Shown here piece after piece: positions 32,874-36,025 of a DNA stretch of 36,025 nt (its first letter is position 1; each line of letters opens with the position of its first letter). The translations under genes and the position numbers were made by a program. The notes under the pieces were generated by a model. The model searched no databases. It saw only the letters and a program-made list of their open reading frames with translations, and was not told the origin of the DNA. This DNA comes from Candidatus Cloacimonadota bacterium (lineage in GTDB: Bacteria; Cloacimonadota; Cloacimonadia; Cloacimonadales; TCS61): positions 1 through 36,025 of the forward strand of contig JAFGRJ010000022.1 in the NCBI GenBank assembly GCA_016935235.1. The letters run 5' to 3'.

Positions 32874-35684
32874 ATGGAATACTATTTTGATTTTGTTGCC
32901 CTTGATATTGAAACCACCGATCTGGATTTCACCGAGGACGATATCATCGAGATTGCTGCAGTCAGGTTCCTCGAGGGAAGGAAAGGTAAGCACTATTCAG
33001 TTTTAGTGAAACCTCATCGTAAGGTGCCAGAATTTATCAAGCATTTGACCCATATTACGGACAAGGAACTGGATTCCGGACAGAAACCAGCAGTTGCCCT
33101 GCAGGGTCTGCTGAATTTCATAGGCAGTGAAGAAATAATCGTCTGCCACAACTGTGAATTTGATATTGGTTTTATCAACACCAAGCTGGAAAAATATGGC
33201 TTTTCTCCTCTGCTGAATATTCGGCTAGATACGCTGGAACTGTCGCGCATCTATTTACCTTTCATCCGGGATCATCGCCTGGAAACAGTGAGTGAGTATT
33301 TCTCGCTGGAGCTGGAACAGGCTCACCGGGCTCTTAATGATGCTGGAGTGACAGGTGAAGTGCTCGTAAGATTGCTGCATTTTATGAATGAGGCAGTGCC
33401 CCTGGCTCTTAATCATCGAATTCACCAGATAGCTTTGTATGCAGGTTTGAGTGTGGTACCAGCAGTGGAGAAGGTTCTTGAATTCCAGCGACGCCATGCC
33501 CTGCTTTCCAGAAAGAAACCATCTCTGGAAATCCGGGACCGGAATTACCTGGAGCATAAACCGGCTGTCATTGAAATTGTGGATATAGACCGGGTTTTCA
33601 TGGATAAAGGGATATTCAGTAAATCATTTCCTCATTACGAGATCAGAAAAGGACAGATAGAAATGGCCAATTCTGTTCTGCAGGTGTTCGAAAATGATGA
33701 ATTTCTACTCATCGAAGCTGGTACAGGGGTCGGGAAATCTTTGGCTTACCTGGTTCCTGCTGTTATCTATACTTATGCTCACAACACCAGAGTTATCATT
33801 TCAACTAATACCAAGAATCTCCAGGAGCAATTGTTTTACAAAGATCTGCCTGCAGTAAGTGATTCCATAGCCATACCGTTTCGGGCAACATTATTAAAGG
33901 GGAGGAGAAATTATCTGTGTATGAAAAGGTGGGAGGATCAAGCCTTCGATTTTGAAAATCAACTATCTCCCCGAGAAGCGGCTTTATTTATCAATCTTGT
34001 CGTCTGGCAGGAATTCACCAGAACTGGTGACATCTCGGAAAATTCCTCCTTTGACCCTGTAAGGGATAATTATATATGGAAAAGAGTATCCTCGGACAGC
34101 CTGTTCTGCAGCGGTAAAAAGTGTCAATTCGCTGACAGGTGCTACCTGATGGATGTACGAAAAAAGGCAGACAACTCCTCTCTGGTCATTATCAATCACC
34201 ACTTACTGCTGGCAGACATGAAGACTGAAAATTCCACGCTGGGAGCATACGAGAACCTGGTTATCGATGAAGCCCACAATCTGCCTCATCTGGCTCCCAA
34301 TGAGCTGGGTTTGAATTTCTCCTATGCGGATTTCGCCAATTTCTTCTCCCAGATGTTTAATATTCACGGGAAATATCAGGCTGGTTTGCTGGTGAAATTG
34401 AAGGCGGATGCCGTGAAGAGCAGTTTCGTTCAGCAGGAATATCTAATCAAGAAAGTCGAGGGAATAATCGGTCTGCTGGAAGAGAATAAACATTTATTTG
34501 CAGACTTCTTCAGCAGGGTTGGCAAGTCTGTCAAGGAAAACGGGCAATATGGCAAGCTGAGAATAAGGGCTGAGGATGATTTTGGCTTTATTACTGAATT
34601 TCTGGGCGTAGCCATTATCTTTCTACGGCAGTTTGCAGAGGAAGTAATGACCGTGAAAAACATACTTTCCGGAGTCTCCGGTGCCCTTTTTGTAGAATAC
34701 GACAGAGATATGGAGAGCCTGGAAAGTGCACTACAACAACTTGGTGAATACCAGGAAGGGCTGTCCACCCTCTATAATGCCGACCTGAGGAATTTCGCCT
34801 ACTGGATGGAGAACATTGAGACCAACGATCCAGCCTATCCCGGAGGGATACTCAATTATGCCCCACTTAACATAAACCAGATCATGAATGACCTGCTTTA
34901 CAGTAAACTGAAAACCGTGGTCTTTACTTCAGCCACCCTTGCGATCCGGGGTATTTTCAAATATTTTGCCAACCGGATGGGACTGGATCTGATGGAAGCT
35001 GGTTTTGTCCATGAACAGGTTGTAGACTCCCCCTTTGATTATCGCAAACAGTCACTTGTTATCGTAGCAGGTTATCTTCCTGATCCGGCTGATCGTTATT
35101 TCCCTGCTCAGGGCGTGAGTTTGATCAGAAATTGTCTTCAGGTTGCCCGAACTGGCACCATGATACTTTTTACAGCATATAAGGATCTTAATCAGGTTTT
35201 CGATGAATTGAGCGAGGAATTATATGCCGAGGGCATATCTGTGTTCGCTCAGGGCAAAGGTATCAACCGCACGGTGATGCTGCGGGAATTCAAGGACGAC
35301 AGGAAAGCTGTCCTGCTGGGGACCAGTTCTTTCTGGGAAGGCGTTGATATTCCGGGAGAATCCTTATCTCTCCTGATTCTGTATAAACTCCCCTTCATGG
35401 TGCCTACCGATCCGGTGGTGGAAGCTTTTCTGGAAAAATTAAAGATTGAAGGGTTGGACAGCTTCATGCATTATATGCTGCCCAATGCTCTGCTTAAATA
35501 TCGGCAGGGGTATGGTCGACTGATCAGGAATAAAACTGACAGGGGCGTTGTGATTGTACTCGACAGTCGTATCCAGACGAAAAAATATGGGGGTTACTTT
35601 CAGGAAATTATACCCTCCAATACAGTTATTGCAAGCAGTCCTATTGAGATTCAGGACATACTGGGACAGTGGTTTCGCAGATAG
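32874..35684 (+). CDS. DinG-type protein: DEDDh exonuclease fused to Fe-S helicase
   Basis: A 936-residue protein. The N-terminal exonuclease (about 1-170) has Asp11/Glu13 (LDIETTD), CHNCEFD and HRALNDAG (DEDDh type, as in Pol III epsilon). A superfamily 2 XPD/DinG helicase follows: EAGTGVGKS (about 281), DEAH (about 465), GTSSFWEGVDIPGE and GYGRLIRN. Cysteines at 349, 412, 417 and 423 have the 5- and 6-residue spacings of E. coli DinG's cluster ligands (C194, C199, C205), so a 4Fe-4S cluster is likely. In Firmicutes the exonuclease fusion exists, often without the cluster. The expected role is unwinding and trimming DNA or R-loops in repair. The start follows GAGG. It lies 49 bp after the regulator gene. 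Confidence 0.93.
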   Translation: MEYYFDFVALDIETTDLDFTEDDIIEIAAVRFLEGRKGKHYSVLVKPHRKVPEFIKHLTHITDKELDSGQKPAVALQGLLNFIGSEEIIVCHNCEFDIGFINTKLEKYGFSPLLNIRLDTLELSRIYLPFIRDHRLETVSEYFSLELEQAHRALNDAGVTGEVLVRLLHFMNEAVPLALNHRIHQIALYAGLSVVPAVEKVLEFQRRHALLSRKKPSLEIRDRNYLEHKPAVIEIVDIDRVFMDKGIFSKSFPHYEIRKGQIEMANSVLQVFENDEFLLIEAGTGVGKSLAYLVPAVIYTYAHNTRVIISTNTKNLQEQLFYKDLPAVSDSIAIPFRATLLKGRRNYLCMKRWEDQAFDFENQLSPREAALFINLVVWQEFTRTGDISENSSFDPVRDNYIWKRVSSDSLFCSGKKCQFADRCYLMDVRKKADNSSLVIINHHLLLADMKTENSTLGAYENLVIDEAHNLPHLAPNELGLNFSYADFANFFSQMFNIHGKYQAGLLVKLKADAVKSSFVQQEYLIKKVEGIIGLLEENKHLFADFFSRVGKSVKENGQYGKLRIRAEDDFGFITEFLGVAIIFLRQFAEEVMTVKNILSGVSGALFVEYDRDMESLESALQQLGEYQEGLSTLYNADLRNFAYWMENIETNDPAYPGGILNYAPLNINQIMNDLLYSKLKTVVFTSATLAIRGIFKYFANRMGLDLMEAGFVHEQVVDSPFDYRKQSLVIVAGYLPDPADRYFPAQGVSLIRNCLQVARTGTMILFTAYKDLNQVFDELSEELYAEGISVFAQGKGINRTVMLREFKDDRKAVLLGTSSFWEGVDIPGESLSLLILYKLPFMVPTDPVVEAFLEKLKIEGLDSFMHYMLPNALLKYRQGYGRLIRNKTDRGVVIVLDSRIQTKKYGGYFQEIIPSNTVIASSPIEIQDILGQWFRR

Positions 35685-35692
35685 GCTAAAGG

Positions 35693-35723
35693 TTCCCTGC
35701 ACAAAGGTTTTTTTCACAGGGAA
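35693..35723. other. Hairpin after the dinG-like gene
   Basis: TTCCCTG (35693-35699) and CAGGGAA (35717-35723) pair perfectly across a 17-nt loop that contains seven T residues. There is no T-run after the stem, so it is not a standard terminator, though it lies 8 bp after the stop codon. Confidence 0.4.
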
Positions 35724-35753
35724 AGATTATTTTCCGAAAATGGGTATGAGTGT

Positions 35754-35777
35754 TAATCACTCAAGCTTAAGTGATTA
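35754..35777. promoter_or_regulatory. 24-bp near-perfect palindrome upstream of tuf
   Basis: TAATCACTCAAGCTTAAGTGATTA matches its own reverse complement at 11 of 12 pairs, centred on AAGCTT. It lies 34 bp upstream of the TTGACA box of the tuf promoter and is not followed by a T-run, so an operator for a dimeric regulator is more likely than a terminator. No known consensus was recognised. Confidence 0.5.
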
Positions 35778-35811
35778 CAATTCAGAAAATTACGAAAAAA
35801 TTAAAATTTTA

Positions 35812-35840
35812 TTGACATTTAAACCAATGATTTGATTTTG
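35812..35840 (+). promoter_or_regulatory. tuf promoter
   Basis: A consensus TTGACA (35812-35817) in a strongly AT-rich block (an A/T upstream tract from 35780) is followed after 16-17 bp by a weak -10 (GATTTT/ATTTTG, 35834-35840). It lies about 110 bp before the tuf start codon. Confidence 0.5.
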
Positions 35841-35859
35841 GCAACTCTGCTGAAACCAA

Positions 35860-35929
35860 GGTAGCAAAATACTGTTGCTACTGTAAAGCAAAACCTGCTG
35901 TAGAAGCTCGAAAGCCCAGACAGGTTTTT
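35860..35929 (+). promoter_or_regulatory. tuf leader with two hairpins, the second terminator-like
   Basis: The first hairpin pairs GTAGCA (35861-35866) with TGCTAC (35876-35881). The second is a long nested stem: AAAACCTG-CTG (35890-35900), then GCT-cgaa-AGC (35906-35915), then CAG-a-CAGGTTTT (35917-35928), ending in five T residues (35925-35929). GC-rich stem plus T-run directly before the tuf ribosome binding site is the shape of an attenuator. Whether it ends transcription in the cell is not shown. Confidence 0.5.
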
Positions 35930-35948
35930 AGGTCTTTGAGGAGGAGAG

Positions 35949-36025
35949 ATGGCCAAGGCAAAATTTCAGAGGACCAAGCCTCATGTTAATATTGGTACGA
36001 TAGGCCATGTAGATCATGGCAAGAC
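35949..36025 (+). CDS. tuf: Elongation factor Tu, N-terminal fragment (runs off window)
   Basis: The first 25 codons are MAKAKFQRTKPHVNIG followed by TIGHVDHGK, which is the start of EF-Tu with its P-loop GHVDHGK. EF-Tu carries aminoacyl-tRNA to the ribosome and is among the most abundant cell proteins. A long purine-rich ribosome binding site (GGAGGAG, 35940-35946) lies just before the ATG. The gene is cut by the window end. Not in the ORF track because it is short. Confidence 0.97.
   Translation, partial: MAKAKFQRTKPHVNIGTIGHVDHGK

Noticed and set aside
35554-35835. 93-residue plus-strand ORF across the dinG end
   Set aside because: Out of frame with dinG, runs through the hairpin and palindrome before tuf, no ribosome binding site.
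35690-35948. tRNA genes before tuf, as found in many bacteria
   Set aside because: No cloverleaf with a GGTTCGAATCC-type T-arm or acceptor stem; the GCTCGAAAGC segment is part of a simple hairpin.
1-36025. CRISPR array, insertion sequence or prophage
   Set aside because: No regularly spaced repeats, transposase, integrase or phage structural genes seen in any frame.

Overview
The window looks like an ordinary chromosomal stretch from a Gram-negative-type bacterium of moderate G+C, most plausibly a Candidatus Cloacimonadota (Cloacimonas-like) or a related FCB-group lineage. The clues are a GWxTD-domain protein, a YCF48-type beta-propeller with a Por/type-A C-terminal sorting domain, a CarboxypepD_reg-like secreted protein, a GT9 heptosyltransferase-like enzyme, a Bacillus-type (alpha) glutamine synthetase, a DinG-type exonuclease-helicase fusion and a sigma-54 activator. 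The lineage is inferred from gene content. There is no rRNA, tRNA, CRISPR array, transposase or integrase that I can recognise.

Layout. 1-2017 (+): end of an alkaline-phosphatase-superfamily enzyme, a saccharopine-dehydrogenase-family reductase and a short EamA protein, with overlapping starts and stops. 2101-5078 (+): a promoter and a long hairpin-rich leader, then GWxTD, LemA and two TPM-domain proteins. 5209-7426 (-): a PhoA-type alkaline phosphatase behind an M55 D-aminopeptidase (DppA-like). 7721-10063 (+): a palindromic operator followed by TetR, a CPBP membrane protease and a TraB/GumN protein. 10276-10716 (-): a Cys-rich DUF3795 protein. 10895-11830 (+): a caspase-fold (C14) lipoprotein with a textbook terminator. 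11969-15035 (-): an M3 oligopeptidase, YciI and a SIR2-like protein in one operon. 15335-17892 (+): glnA, then glyQ without an adjacent glyS. 17982-21855 (+): the two halves of a heterodimeric ABC exporter with one degenerate ATP site. 21996-23804 (+): two exported proteins, followed by a run of hairpins.

24095-24359 holds a small transcription unit absent from the ORF track: promoter, strong ribosome binding site, a 23-codon Lys-rich peptide gene and a strong terminator. It is followed by alaS and a GT9 glycosyltransferase, then a 1415-residue regulator (P-loop ATPase, TPRs, GAF, sigma-54 AAA+, Fis-type HTH). Next comes a DinG-like helicase with an intact set of Fe-S cysteines. The window ends in the first 25 codons of tuf (EF-Tu), preceded by a near-perfect 24-bp palindrome, a promoter and a leader with a terminator-like hairpin just ahead of the ribosome binding site.

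The items most worth a second look are the giant STAND/TPR/sigma-54 regulator, the Lys-rich mini-gene, the tuf leader, the caspase-like lipoprotein, the TetR-CPBP-TraB operon with an operator at its translation start, and the SIR2-like protein in a peptidase operon. I do not see strong evidence for a multi-gene system of wholly unknown type.
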